Below the pieces are notes generated by a model. The model was not told where the DNA came from. It searched no databases and was given only the letters and a program-made list of their open reading frames with translations. 64,000 nt of DNA from Methylocystis sp. SC2 (lineage in GTDB: Bacteria > Pseudomonadota > Alphaproteobacteria > Rhizobiales > Beijerinckiaceae): contig NC_018485.1 of NCBI RefSeq assembly GCF_000304315.1, forward strand, positions 1,024,501-1,088,500, written 5' to 3'. Both the position numbers and the translations under genes were made by a program. This document shows positions 33,374 to 42,167 of the stretch, in pieces (positions within the stretch are counted from its first letter, which is position 1; every line of letters begins with the position of its first letter).

Positions 33374-34291
33374 CTATGTCGTGTTTGTCTCAACATCAAG
33401 ATTGTTCGAAATTGTCTGTTCGCCGCGAATCAGTCTGATAATGCTGGAAAAATCGGCGCAGCCCTGGCCCGCCGCCTGATGCAGCGCATAGAGCTGCGTC
33501 GCGACGGCGCCGAGCGGCGAGGCCGCCCCAGCCAGCGCGGCGGCTTCCTGCGCGAGTCGCAAATCTTTCAACATCAGGGAGGTCATGAAGCCGGGTTTGT
33601 AGTCGTTGTTCGCCGGCGACGCAGGCGTCATCTCCGGCACGGGGCAATAGGTCGTCAGCGACCAGGACTGACCAGAGGAGATCGACGCCGCATCGAACAG
33701 CGCCCGATGCGAGAGGCCGAGCCTTTCCGCGAGCACGAAAGCCTCGGCCGTCGCGATCATCGTGGCGCCGAGCATGAGATTGTTGCAGATTTTCGCCGCC
33801 TGCCCCATGCCGGCGCCGCCGCAATGAAGCACATGCGCGCCCATATGCTCGAGAATGGGCCTCGCCGCGGCGAACGCCTCCGCTTCGCCGCCGCACATAA
33901 AGGTCAGCGTCGCCGCTTTCGCGCCGGCGACGCCTCCCGACACCGGCGCATCCACCGAGAGCGCGCCGCTCTCTTGCGCCAGCCGATGCGCGGCGCGCGC
34001 GCTTGCGACGTCGACCGTCGAGCAGTCGATGAGCAGCTTGCCGCGCGCTTGCGGCGCAATGTCGCGCCAGACGGCAAGCGTCTGATCGCCGCTCTGCAGC
34101 ATGGTGATGGCGACATCGGCGCCCTCGATCGCCTCCCGCACCGACCGTGCGGCGGCGACGCCCTCCTGGGCGGCGGCTTCGACGAGCGAGGCGTTGAGAT
34201 CAAATCCTCGCGCCTCGACGCCGGCGCGCGCCAGCGCCGCCGCCATCGGACGGCCCATATTGCCGAGACCGATGAACGCCGCGCGCATCAT
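33374..34291 (-). CDS. mmsB: 3-hydroxyisobutyrate dehydrogenase
   Basis: Oxidises 3-hydroxyisobutyrate to methylmalonate semialdehyde with NAD+ in valine catabolism. The 305-residue product has the N-terminal Rossmann motif AFIGLGNMGRPMAAALARAG, the substrate motif DAPVSGGVAGA (about 114-124) and the catalytic Lys in GAGMGQAAKICNNLML. Length and order are standard. The start is 2 bases after the mmsA stop codon, so both come from one transcript and act in sequence. An internal block, TPASPANNDYKPGF, is the usual HIBADH signature. Confidence 0.95.
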   Translation of the reverse strand: MMRAAFIGLGNMGRPMAAALARAGVEARGFDLNASLVEAAAQEGVAAARSVREAIEGADVAITMLQSGDQTLAVWRDIAPQARGKLLIDCSTVDVASARAAHRLAQESGALSVDAPVSGGVAGAKAATLTFMCGGEAEAFAAARPILEHMGAHVLHCGGAGMGQAAKICNNLMLGATMIATAEAFVLAERLGLSHRALFDAASISSGQSWSLTTYCPVPEMTPASPANNDYKPGFMTSLMLKDLRLAQEAAALAGAASPLGAVATQLYALHQAAGQGCADFSSIIRLIRGEQTISNNLDVETNTT

Positions 34292-34293
34292 GG

Positions 34294-35790
34294 CTAGGAC
34301 AAGGTCGGCATGACGAAACTCGCGCCGGTCCTGACGCCGCCCGGCCAGCGGGACGCGACCGTCTTCGTCTTCGTATAGAAGCGCATGGCGTCCGGCCCAT
34401 GCTGATTGAGATCGCCGAACATCGAACGCTTCCAGCCGCCGAAGGTGTAATAGGCCAGCGGCGTCGGGATCGGCACATTGACCCCGACCATGCCGACGTC
34501 GACCCGCGAGGCGAATTCGCGCGCGGCGTCGCCATCGCGCGTAAAGATGGCGACGCCATTGCCATATTCGTGATCATTGGCCAGCGACAGCGCCTCGTCG
34601 AAGCCGCGCGCGCGTACGACGGAGAGCACCGGGCCGAAGATCTCCTCCTTGTAGATCCGCATCTGCGGGCGCACCTCGTCGAACAGGCAGCCGCCCATAT
34701 AAAAACCGTTCTCATAGCCTTGCATTTTGAAGCCGCGTCCATCGACCCGCAGCTTGGCGCCCTCCTTTACGCCAAGAGCCACGTAGTCTTTCACCCGCTC
34801 CAGATGCGCACGGGTGACCAGCGGGCCGAAGTCGGCGGAAGGATCGGTGGACGGCCCGACGCGCAGATTTTCCACGCGCGGTTCGAGCCGCGCGATGAGC
34901 GCGTCGGCGGTTTCTTCGCCCACCGGCACGGCGACCGAGATCGCCATGCAGCGCTCGCCGCCGGACCCATAGGCGGCGCCGATGAGGGCGTCGACCGCCT
35001 GATCCATGTCGGCGTCCGGCATGATCACCATGTGGTTTTTCGCGCCGCCAAAACACTGCACGCGCTTTCCGTGGGCGGCGCCATGCGCGTAGACATGTTC
35101 GGCGACCGGCGTCGAACCGACGAAGCCGATGGCTTTGACCTCAGGCTCCTCGAGCAGCGCATCGACGGCTTCCTTGTCGCCGTTGACGACGTTGAACACG
35201 CCCGGCGGCAGGCCGGCTTCGAGCATCAGTTCGGCCAGAAGCAGCGGCGCGCCGGGATCGCGCTCGGAGGGCTTCAGAATGAAGGCATTGCCGCAGGCGA
35301 TCGCCGGAGCGAATTTCCACATCGGAATCATCACCGGAAAATTGAAAGGCGTAACGCCCGCGACGACGCCCAGCGGCTGGCGCATCGAATAGACGTCGAG
35401 GCCGGCCGCCGCGGAATCGGAAAATTCGCCCTTCATCAGATGCGGAACGCCGATGCAGAATTCGGCGACCTCGACGCCGCGCTGGATCTCGCCCTGCGCA
35501 TCGGCGAGCGTCTTGCCGTGCTCGCGCGCGAGAATCGCCGCGAGCCGCTCCTTCTCCCGCCCGACGATATCGACGAATTTCATCAGCACGCGGGCTCTGC
35601 GCTGCGGATTGACCGCCGCCCATTCTCGCTGCGCCGCGGCGGCGTCGGCGATCGCCTCGCGCACCTCGTCGCGGCTGGCGAGCGGCACGCGCGAGATCGT
35701 CGCTCCGGTCATCGGCTCATAGGCGTCGGCGAATCGTCCGGATTTTCCCTTGACCCGGCGTCCGCCGACAAAATGCCAAAGCTCTTCCAT
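34294..35790 (-). CDS. mmsA: Methylmalonate-semialdehyde dehydrogenase (acylating)
   Basis: CoA-dependent aldehyde dehydrogenase that turns methylmalonate semialdehyde into propionyl-CoA and CO2, the last valine-specific step. The 498-residue product has FGGAKNHMVIMPDADMDQ, the catalytic cysteine in GSGGERCMAISVAVPVG, and GVNVPIPTPLAYYTFGGWK near the end, all typical of MmsA. First gene of mmsA-mmsB. It is divergent from phhA, with 99 bases between the starts, so the valine and phenylalanine genes share an upstream region. Confidence 0.96.
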   Translation of the reverse strand: MEELWHFVGGRRVKGKSGRFADAYEPMTGATISRVPLASRDEVREAIADAAAAQREWAAVNPQRRARVLMKFVDIVGREKERLAAILAREHGKTLADAQGEIQRGVEVAEFCIGVPHLMKGEFSDSAAAGLDVYSMRQPLGVVAGVTPFNFPVMIPMWKFAPAIACGNAFILKPSERDPGAPLLLAELMLEAGLPPGVFNVVNGDKEAVDALLEEPEVKAIGFVGSTPVAEHVYAHGAAHGKRVQCFGGAKNHMVIMPDADMDQAVDALIGAAYGSGGERCMAISVAVPVGEETADALIARLEPRVENLRVGPSTDPSADFGPLVTRAHLERVKDYVALGVKEGAKLRVDGRGFKMQGYENGFYMGGCLFDEVRPQMRIYKEEIFGPVLSVVRARGFDEALSLANDHEYGNGVAIFTRDGDAAREFASRVDVGMVGVNVPIPTPLAYYTFGGWKRSMFGDLNQHGPDAMRFYTKTKTVASRWPGGVRTGASFVMPTLS

Positions 35791-35889
35791 GTTCGCTCAT
35801 CTAAGGCGCGTCCGGCCGATGTCATCTCGCAAGACGGGACCGCGCGCCTATATGTTGGAGAGAGACGCCTTCCATGACGGAATTCGGCG

Positions 35890-36768
35890 ATGGAACTGCA
35901 GCTCACGAGCGAAAGCAAGAATCGATACGCGCAGGCGCCGCGACAGGCGGACTGGACGATAGATCAGAACTGGGCTTCCTACAGCGACGAGGAGCATGAT
36001 CGCTGGAACCGGCTGTTCGCCCGCCAGGCGAAGCTCCTGCCGGGCCGAGCCTGCGACGAATTCCTGGAGGCGAAGCAAAAGCTCGAACTTTCGCGCTCGG
36101 GCATCCCGGATTTCGCCGACCTGAGCCGCCGACTGGGGGCGATGACCGGCTGGAGCGTCGTTCCGGTGGCGGGGCTGATTCCCGACGACGCCTTCTTCGA
36201 TCATCTCGCCAATCGGCGCTTTCCAGCCGGGGCGTTCATTCGCCCGGAGTCGGAGCTTGAATATCTCCAGGAGCCCGACGTCTTCCACGACGTTTTCGGC
36301 CATGTGCCGCTCCTCGCCAATCCGACCTATGCGCGCTTTCTCGAAGCCTATGGCAAGGGCGGCCGACGGGCGCTCGCGCGCGGGCAGCTCCATAATCTCG
36401 CGCGGCTCTACTGGTACACGATCGAGTTCGGCCTGATCGAGACGCCGAAAGGGCTGCGCATTTTCGGGGCCGGAATCATGTCTTCGCCCTCTGAAACGAT
36501 TTTCTCGCTGGAAGACTCGTCGCCGAACCGCGTCGTCTTCGACCTCGAACGCGTCATGCGAACGAATTACATCATCAGCGATTTCCAGCAGACCTATTTC
36601 GTCATCGAAAGCTTCGAGAAGCTTCTCGCCGACGGCTATCAGGATTTTGCGCCGATCTATGATCGGCTGCGCGGCGCTTCGGACCTCGCGGCGCACGAAC
36701 TCGCGCCGGGAGACCGCATCATTTCGCGCGGCGACTTCCATTACTTCCGCGCCAAGCGAAGCGCTTAA
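35890..36768 (+). CDS. phhA: Phenylalanine 4-monooxygenase
   Basis: Non-haem iron, pterin-dependent enzyme that hydroxylates phenylalanine to tyrosine. The 292-residue product holds the iron triad His133 and His138 (PDVFHDVFGHVPLL) and Glu179 (YWYTIEFGL). It has no N-terminal ACT domain, as is normal for bacterial enzymes. It is the entry to the hppD-hmgA-fah/maiA route encoded just downstream. No pterin-4a-carbinolamine dehydratase (phhB) or tyrosine aminotransferase gene is adjacent. The start at 35890 has no strong ribosome-binding site. Confidence 0.96.
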   Translation: MELQLTSESKNRYAQAPRQADWTIDQNWASYSDEEHDRWNRLFARQAKLLPGRACDEFLEAKQKLELSRSGIPDFADLSRRLGAMTGWSVVPVAGLIPDDAFFDHLANRRFPAGAFIRPESELEYLQEPDVFHDVFGHVPLLANPTYARFLEAYGKGGRRALARGQLHNLARLYWYTIEFGLIETPKGLRIFGAGIMSSPSETIFSLEDSSPNRVVFDLERVMRTNYIISDFQQTYFVIESFEKLLADGYQDFAPIYDRLRGASDLAAHELAPGDRIISRGDFHYFRAKRSA

Positions 36769-36799
36769 GGCTACGCCGGAATTGCGTGACGGGTGTTTT

Positions 36800-36925
36800 C
36801 CTCACCCTGATCCTGAGGAGGCTCCGAAGGAGCCGTCTCGAAGGACGAGAGTAAGAAAACTAGGCGAAAACGGGCTTCCTCGTCCTTTGAGACGCGTGCT
36901 TCGCACGCTCCTCAGGATGAGGAAG
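36800..36925. repeat. Inverted pair of a dispersed intergenic repeat
   Basis: Two copies of one element face each other: 36800-36849 (CCTCACCCTGATCCTGAGGA through GTCTCGAAGGACGAG) and 36876-36925 (its reverse complement form, ending CTCCTCAGGATGAGGAAG). They are separated by 26 bases and flanked by convergent genes phhA and fah. Together they could fold into one long hairpin in RNA and may end both transcripts. Elements of this consensus are widespread between genes in Hyphomicrobiales. Confidence 0.8.
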
Positions 36926-36951
36926 CCCTTCATCCGATCGCCCTGTTAACC

Positions 36952-37965
36952 CTAGGACTCGGCGTTGACGACCCGTTGCTCGATGGCGCCGAAAATCGAG
37001 CGCCCGTCCGCGTCGCGCATCTCGATGCGCACCACATCGCCCGCTGTCAGAAACGGCGTGCGGGGCGCGCCCTCGATCAGCTTCTCCACCACGCGCTGCT
37101 CGGCGATGCAGGAGTAGCCGTCTCCGCCCTGCGCGATCGGTCTGCCGGGACCGCCGTCGGCGTCCCGGTTGGAAATGGTGCCGGAGCCGATGATCGTTCC
37201 GGCGCTGAGCGCGCGCGTTTGGGCCGCATGCGCGATGAGACGCGGAAAGTCGAAGGTCATATCCTTTCCGGCGTCCGGGCGGCCGAGCGGCGCGCCATTG
37301 ACGAAGGACAGCAGCGGCAGCGAGAGCCGCTCGCCGTCCCATGCCTCGCCAAGCTCGTCAGGCGTCACGGCGACGGGGGAAAAGGCGGACGCTGGCTTTG
37401 ACTGGAAAAAACCAAAGCCTTTTGCAAGCTCCGGAGGCACCAGCCCGCGCAGGGTCACGTCATTGACCAGCATGACGAGCCTGATGTGACCACGCGCCTC
37501 CTGCGGCGTCACGCCCATCGGCACATCATCCGTGATGATGGCGACTTCGGCTTCGAGATCGAGATCATGCTTTTCGTCGCGCAAGGGAATGGCGTCGCGC
37601 GGGCCAAGGAAGACGTCGGAGCCTCCCTGATACATCAGCGGATCGCTCCAGAAGCTCTCCGGCATTTCGGCGCCGCGGGATTTTCGAACGAGCGCGACGT
37701 GATTGACGTATGCCGAGCCGTCGGCCCACTGATAGGCGCGCGGCAGCGGCGAGGCGCAATCCTGCTCGCGAAAGGGAAAGCTTTCTCTAAGTCCGCATTC
37801 GAGCCGCGCCGCCAGCGCCCGCAGCTCCGGCGCCACAGCTTCCCAGTCTTCGATCGCCGACTGCAGAGTGGGCGCGACGAAGCCCGCCGCGACGGCCCGC
37901 GTGAGATCGCGCGAGACAAGGATAAGCGCGCCGTCGCGCCGACTTTTCAGGGATGCGAGCTTCAC
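36952..37965 (-). CDS. fahA: Fumarylacetoacetate hydrolase family protein
   Basis: Last step of tyrosine catabolism: fumarylacetoacetate to fumarate and acetoacetate. At 337 residues it is the shorter bacterial type, not the 420-residue animal type. Features: [20 protein letters not shown], metal-binding acidic cluster [44 protein letters not shown], and [13 protein letters not shown]. The GTG start overlaps the hmgA stop (GTGA), so it is translationally coupled; the open frame further upstream only shadows hmgA. Specificity is inferred from the hppD-hmgA operon. Confidence 0.9.
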   Translation of the reverse strand: MKLASLKSRRDGALILVSRDLTRAVAAGFVAPTLQSAIEDWEAVAPELRALAARLECGLRESFPFREQDCASPLPRAYQWADGSAYVNHVALVRKSRGAEMPESFWSDPLMYQGGSDVFLGPRDAIPLRDEKHDLDLEAEVAIITDDVPMGVTPQEARGHIRLVMLVNDVTLRGLVPPELAKGFGFFQSKPASAFSPVAVTPDELGEAWDGERLSLPLLSFVNGAPLGRPDAGKDMTFDFPRLIAHAAQTRALSAGTIIGSGTISNRDADGGPGRPIAQGGDGYSCIAEQRVVEKLIEGAPRTPFLTAGDVVRIEMRDADGRSIFGAIEQRVVNAES

Positions 37966-39263
37966 GGGCCATTGCCGGTGAAATGGCGGCGCAGCCCTGA
38001 CCAGCACTCGGCGTAGTCTTGATGAAGGGTTGCAAGCGACATCGCGAAAGAGGTCGGATAGAGCGGCAGTCGAGACTCGAACATAAAGGCGAGCGCGTCG
38101 TCGATCTTCGCTGGCCCGAGATCCGCCCGAGAAGCCTGTTCGAAAGCTTCGGCGTCGGGACCGTGCGGCAGCATCGCATTGTGCAGCGACATGCCGCCGG
38201 GCTCGAAGCCGGACGGCTTCGCGTCGTAGCGCCCGTAAATCAGGCCCATGAACTCGCTCATAATGTTCAAATGATACCAGGGAGGCCGGAACGTGTGCTC
38301 CGCGACCTGCCAACGCGGCGGAAAGATCGCGAAATCCACGTTGCCGACGCCTGTTTCGTCTGAAGGAGAGGTCAACACCGTAAATATCGAGGGATCGGGA
38401 TGATCGAACAACACGGCGCCGACCGGACAGAATCTTCGCAGATCATATTTATAGGGCGCGTAATTGCCATGCCAGGCGACAACGTCGAGCGGCGAATGAT
38501 CGATGTCGCAGCGATAGAAGCGGCCGCCCCATTTGACGCTCAGACGGCAAGGCTTTTCATTGTCTTCGAAGGCCGCGGTCGGCGTAAGGAAATCGCGCGG
38601 ATTGGCGAGTCCATTCGCGCCGATCACGCCGCGATAGGGCAATGTAAATGGCGCGCCATAGTTTTCGCAAACATAGCCGCGAGACGGGCCGGCCAAGAGC
38701 TCAACCCGAAATTTTACGCCGCGCGGAATGACGCATATCTCGCCGGGAGAGCATTCGATAAGGCCGAACTCGGTGAAGATGCGCAGGTCGCCGAACTGCG
38801 GGACGATCAGCAACTCGCCGTCGGCGTCGTAGAAATAGTCGTCGCGCATCGATTGCGCGGCGAGATAGAGATGCGCCGCCATGCCAACCCTCAGGCCGCA
38901 ATCGCCGCCCGTTACGATGGTGCGCATTCCTTCGATGAATGAGCCTGCGTCGTCGCCGACATCGCTTGCGCCCCAGCGCAGCTGGCCGAGCCGCGCGTCG
39001 ACATCGCGGCATGGCGCGGACTTCCAGTGACTCTGCTCGATGTTCCTCGGGTCGCGCAGGTGAAGAACCGAGGGGCGAATGCGATACAGCCATGACCGCC
39101 GGTTGAGATGGTTTGGCGCGGTGAAGGCGGAGCCAGACAATTGCTCGGCGTAGAGGCCGTATGGACATCGTTGCGGCGAGTTCTGCCCCATCGGCAATGC
39201 GCCGGGCAGGGCTTCACTCTCGAACTCATTGCCGAAGCCGTGCAAATAGCGCGTGGGGGACAT
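37962..39263 (-). CDS. hmgA: Homogentisate 1,2-dioxygenase
   Basis: Iron(II) dioxygenase that opens the ring of homogentisate to maleylacetoacetate. The 433-residue product begins [19 protein letters not shown] and contains [25 protein letters not shown]-type [20 protein letters not shown] and the C-terminal [20 protein letters not shown] with the His and Glu iron ligands ([14 protein letters not shown] [12 protein letters not shown] follows). Middle gene of hppD-hmgA-fahA: 3 bases after hppD, and its stop overlaps the next start. Confidence 0.97.
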   Translation of the reverse strand: MSPTRYLHGFGNEFESEALPGALPMGQNSPQRCPYGLYAEQLSGSAFTAPNHLNRRSWLYRIRPSVLHLRDPRNIEQSHWKSAPCRDVDARLGQLRWGASDVGDDAGSFIEGMRTIVTGGDCGLRVGMAAHLYLAAQSMRDDYFYDADGELLIVPQFGDLRIFTEFGLIECSPGEICVIPRGVKFRVELLAGPSRGYVCENYGAPFTLPYRGVIGANGLANPRDFLTPTAAFEDNEKPCRLSVKWGGRFYRCDIDHSPLDVVAWHGNYAPYKYDLRRFCPVGAVLFDHPDPSIFTVLTSPSDETGVGNVDFAIFPPRWQVAEHTFRPPWYHLNIMSEFMGLIYGRYDAKPSGFEPGGMSLHNAMLPHGPDAEAFEQASRADLGPAKIDDALAFMFESRLPLYPTSFAMSLATLHQDYAECWSGLRRHFTGNGP

Positions 39264-39266
39264 TGC

Positions 39267-40364
39267 CTAACCTGCCGCCCGGTTCAACACGCCGCGGCGG
39301 ATCTGATCCTCTTCGATCGACTCGAACAAGGCGCGGAAATTGCCTTCGCCAAAACCTTCATCGCCCTTGCGCTGGATGAATTCGAAGAAGATAGGGCCAA
39401 TGACAGTCTTGGAGAAAATCTGCAGCAACAGACGTCGGGCGCCCGTCGTGAGTCCGTCGACCAGAATGCCGAGTTCCTTGAGCCGCTGCGTCGGCTCTCC
39501 GTGACCAGGAAGCCGATGCTCCAGCGCGTCATAATAGGCGTCCGGCGGCGCCGGCATGAAGTCGAGCCCGTTGTCGCGCATCGCGACGACGGTCTCGTAA
39601 ATATCCCGGCACGCGCAGGCGATATGCTGAATCCCTTCGCCCCTGTATGCGTCCAGGAATTCCTCGATCTGGCTTTTTTCGTCGGCGCTTTCGTTGATCG
39701 GGATGTGAATCTTGCCGCAAGGACTCGTCATGGCGCGAGAGCGCAGGCCCGTCATCTTGCCTTCGATGTCGAAGTAGCGAATTTCACGGAAATTGAAGAT
39801 GCGCTCATACCAGGCCGCGAGCGCGTCCATGCGGCCGCGGCGAACGTTGTGCGTGAGATGGTCGATATTGGTCAGGCCCACGCCTGCAGGATTAGGGTCG
39901 CGCTCTCCGATCCACCGGAAGTCGATGTCCCAGATTGAACCCTGATCGCCATATCGGTCGACAAGATAAATGAGCGAACCTCCAACGCCCTCGATGGCGG
40001 GAATGTTCAGCTCCATCGGGCCAACCCCGAAGGCCACAGGCTTGGCGCCGAGAGAAACGGCGCGGCGCATCGCTTTTGCGGCGTCGACGACGCGGAAACC
40101 GATGCAGCAAACCGACGGCCCATGCGCTTTCTGGAATTCGGCGGCGAAGCTGTGAGGCTCCGCGTTCAGCACATAATTCACTTCCCCCTGCCGATACAGC
40201 GTCACGTCTTTGGAGCGATGGCGCGCGACGGCGACAAACCCCATCTTCTCGAAAAGCGAGGCGAGTTGCGCGGGATCGGGATGCGCGAATTCGACAAATT
40301 CGAATCCGTCCGTTCCCATCGGGTTTTCGGCGGGCGTTTCCGCGCCGCCAAGCGTCGAGTCCAT
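39267..40364 (-). CDS. hppD: 4-hydroxyphenylpyruvate dioxygenase
   Basis: Converts 4-hydroxyphenylpyruvate to homogentisate with O2 and Fe(II). The 365-residue product has two vicinal-oxygen-chelate domains. The N-terminal NPMGTDGFEFVEFAHP block is typical, iron ligands lie in NIDHLTHNV and GIQHIACAC and in FFEFIQRKGDEGFGEGNFRA, the C-terminal signature. First gene of hppD-hmgA-fahA. Divergent from maiA with 71 bases between, where a TATTTAAATA palindrome sits. An ATG at residue 16 is possible, but family members carry this N-terminal extension. Confidence 0.97.
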   Translation of the reverse strand: MDSTLGGAETPAENPMGTDGFEFVEFAHPDPAQLASLFEKMGFVAVARHRSKDVTLYRQGEVNYVLNAEPHSFAAEFQKAHGPSVCCIGFRVVDAAKAMRRAVSLGAKPVAFGVGPMELNIPAIEGVGGSLIYLVDRYGDQGSIWDIDFRWIGERDPNPAGVGLTNIDHLTHNVRRGRMDALAAWYERIFNFREIRYFDIEGKMTGLRSRAMTSPCGKIHIPINESADEKSQIEEFLDAYRGEGIQHIACACRDIYETVVAMRDNGLDFMPAPPDAYYDALEHRLPGHGEPTQRLKELGILVDGLTTGARRLLLQIFSKTVIGPIFFEFIQRKGDEGFGEGNFRALFESIEEDQIRRGVLNRAAG

Positions 40365-40398
40365 GAGCAGGCCCTATATACGGCTTTGACTGACCTGC

Positions 40399-40408
40399 TA
40401 TTTAAATA
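40399..40408. promoter_or_regulatory. AT palindrome between hppD and maiA
   Basis: TATTTAAATA, a perfect 10-base palindrome in GC-rich DNA, sits near the middle of the 71-base gap between the divergent starts of hppD and maiA. It could be an operator shared by both tyrosine-catabolic units or part of a promoter. No bound factor can be named. Confidence 0.3.
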
Positions 40409-40435
40409 TTGCGTTCCCGATCCGGTTAAAGGCCC

Positions 40436-41065
40436 ATGATCCTTTACGACTATTATCGCTCGTCGGCCGCCTATCGCGTGCGGATCGCCATCGCGCTCAA
40501 AGGGCTCGTCGTGGAACGCCGCCGGGTCCATCTCTTGCACGGCGAACAGCGTGATCCCGGCTATCGCGCCAAAAGCCCGCTGGCCATCGTGCCGACCCTC
40601 CAGCTTCATGACGGTCGACTCATCACCCAGTCGCTGGCGATCATCGACTATCTTGACGCGCTGAAGCCTGAGCCTTCGCTCCTGCCACGAGACGCCGTTC
40701 GGGCGGCGCAGGCGCGGGCGGCGGCGTTGACGATCGCCTGCGAGATACATCCGCTCGCCAATCTGCGGGTGATCGAGGCGCTGCAGCAGCAGTTCGGCGC
40801 CAAGAACGATCAGATCGCCGTGTGGCGCAAGCGCTGGATCGCCGAAGGGCTGAGCGCGGTCGAGGCGCTGATCGCGCCCGCCCCTTTCGCCTTTGGCGCA
40901 GAGCCGTCGCTCGCCGACATATGCCTCATTCCGCAGGTCTATAACGCGCGACGCTTCGACGTTTCGCTCGAGGCCCGCCCGCGCATCCTCGCCGTGGAGG
41001 CGGCTTGCGCCGCACACCCTGCTTTCATGGAAGCGCGTCCAGAGGCGCAGCCGGACGCCGAATGA
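40436..41065 (+). CDS. maiA: Maleylacetoacetate isomerase (zeta GST)
   Basis: Glutathione-dependent cis-trans isomerase that turns maleylacetoacetate into fumarylacetoacetate. The 209-residue product has the GST thioredoxin fold with YYRSSAAYRVRIAIALKG, where the usual SSCSxRVRIAL motif reads SSAAYRVRIAI: the serine at the first position is kept but the Cys is Ala. VPTLQLHDGRLITQSLAIIDYL is the GSH-site block, and IACEIHPLANLRV is typical of zeta GST. It sits between HppD and the E2 gene. Context supports the isomerase role. Confidence 0.92.
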   Translation: MILYDYYRSSAAYRVRIAIALKGLVVERRRVHLLHGEQRDPGYRAKSPLAIVPTLQLHDGRLITQSLAIIDYLDALKPEPSLLPRDAVRAAQARAAALTIACEIHPLANLRVIEALQQQFGAKNDQIAVWRKRWIAEGLSAVEALIAPAPFAFGAEPSLADICLIPQVYNARRFDVSLEARPRILAVEAACAAHPAFMEARPEAQPDAE

Positions 41066-41066
41066 T

Positions 41067-42167
41067 TTATGACGCGCGCGTCAGATCGGCGATCGCCGCC
41101 CCCAGGAAGCGGCCGGCTTCGCCGCCGGTGACCACGCGGTGATCGAAGGTGAGGCTCAGAGGCAAAATCCGATGCACGGCGGGCGCGCCGTCGACGGCGA
41201 CAACCTCATCGCGAATGCGCCCGGCGCCGAGAATCGCGACCGTCGGCGGCAGCACGATCGGCGCGGCGTAGCGCCCCGCGATCATGCCGAAATTCGACAG
41301 CGTGATGGTCGCGCCGCGCAGCTCCTCGGGCGGTATGCGGCGCGCCGCCGCGTCCTGCCGCAGGCGGTCGAGGCCCTTGCGCAAGTCCTGCGCGTCGCGA
41401 TTGCCGACATCCCGCAGCACAGGCACGAACAGGCCCTCTTCCGACAGATCCACGGCGACGCCAAGGTCGATCTTCTTCATCACACGGCGCGCGAAGGCAT
41501 GAGGCTCGAACCAGGCGTTGAGCGCAGGCTCCGCCTTGCAGGCCTGGACGAGAGCGCGGATCAGACGGATGGTTGTATCCGTCCCGGCCGCCCAAGCGTG
41601 GATGTCTGCGTCGTCGACGATTGTGGCCGCGGCCACTTCCGCCTGCGCCTGCGCCATATTGTGGGCCATGGCCCGGCGCACGCCGCGCAGCGGCTCGGCG
41701 GCTTCCGTCTCACTGAGAATGCGCGCGACGCGCTCAATGTCCTGCGTGGTGATCAACCCGTCCACGCCGGAGGGCGTCACCATGGCGAGATCGACGTTCA
41801 GTTTTCGCGCGAGCGCTCTTACGGCGGGCGTCGCCCGCACCGCGCCGCCGACATGGCCGACCGAGATCGGCTGGTCGCGGACGACGCCGGCCCCCTGCTG
41901 AACGGCGCCGACCACTGACCCCGTGTCCTCTCCCGCGCCCTCAAAACCGACCAGCGGCGCGCCGATGCGGATCACGTCGCCCGCGGAGGCGAACAGCCGC
42001 TCGATGCGGCCTCCTTGAGGCGATGGGATTTCAACGACCGCCTTGGCGGTTTCAACCGCCACGAGCGGCTGATCGACTTTAACGTCCTCGCCGGCGGCGA
42101 CACGCCATTCGACGAGTTCGGCCTCCTGCAACCCCTCTCCGAGATCGGGAAGACGAAAGATGTTCAT
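41067..42167 (-). CDS. bkdB: Branched-chain 2-oxoacid dehydrogenase E2 (acyltransferase)
   Basis: Core of the branched-chain oxoacid dehydrogenase, moving the acyl group from lipoate to CoA. The 366-residue product has one lipoyl domain (Lys42 in VETAKAVVEIPSP), a short E3-binding domain (ATPAVRALARKLNVDL, about 112-148) and the catalytic domain (from about 165). The active-site segment reads FDHRVVTGGEAG: His343 is present, but the Asp of the family HRxxDG motif is Thr347. At 366 residues it is short for an E2. Its start overlaps the E1beta stop by 4 bases (ATGA). Assigned to branched-chain substrates from context. Confidence 0.9.
   Translation of the reverse strand: MNIFRLPDLGEGLQEAELVEWRVAAGEDVKVDQPLVAVETAKAVVEIPSPQGGRIERLFASAGDVIRIGAPLVGFEGAGEDTGSVVGAVQQGAGVVRDQPISVGHVGGAVRATPAVRALARKLNVDLAMVTPSGVDGLITTQDIERVARILSETEAAEPLRGVRRAMAHNMAQAQAEVAAATIVDDADIHAWAAGTDTTIRLIRALVQACKAEPALNAWFEPHAFARRVMKKIDLGVAVDLSEEGLFVPVLRDVGNRDAQDLRKGLDRLRQDAAARRIPPEELRGATITLSNFGMIAGRYAAPIVLPPTVAILGAGRIRDEVVAVDGAPAVHRILPLSLTFDHRVVTGGEAGRFLGAAIADLTRAS

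Noticed and set aside
37966..38313. Longer N-terminus for the fumarylacetoacetate hydrolase gene
   Set aside because: The extra 116 codons lie within hmgA and encode Arg-rich sequence unlike the family. The GTG overlapping the hmgA stop gives the normal N-terminus.
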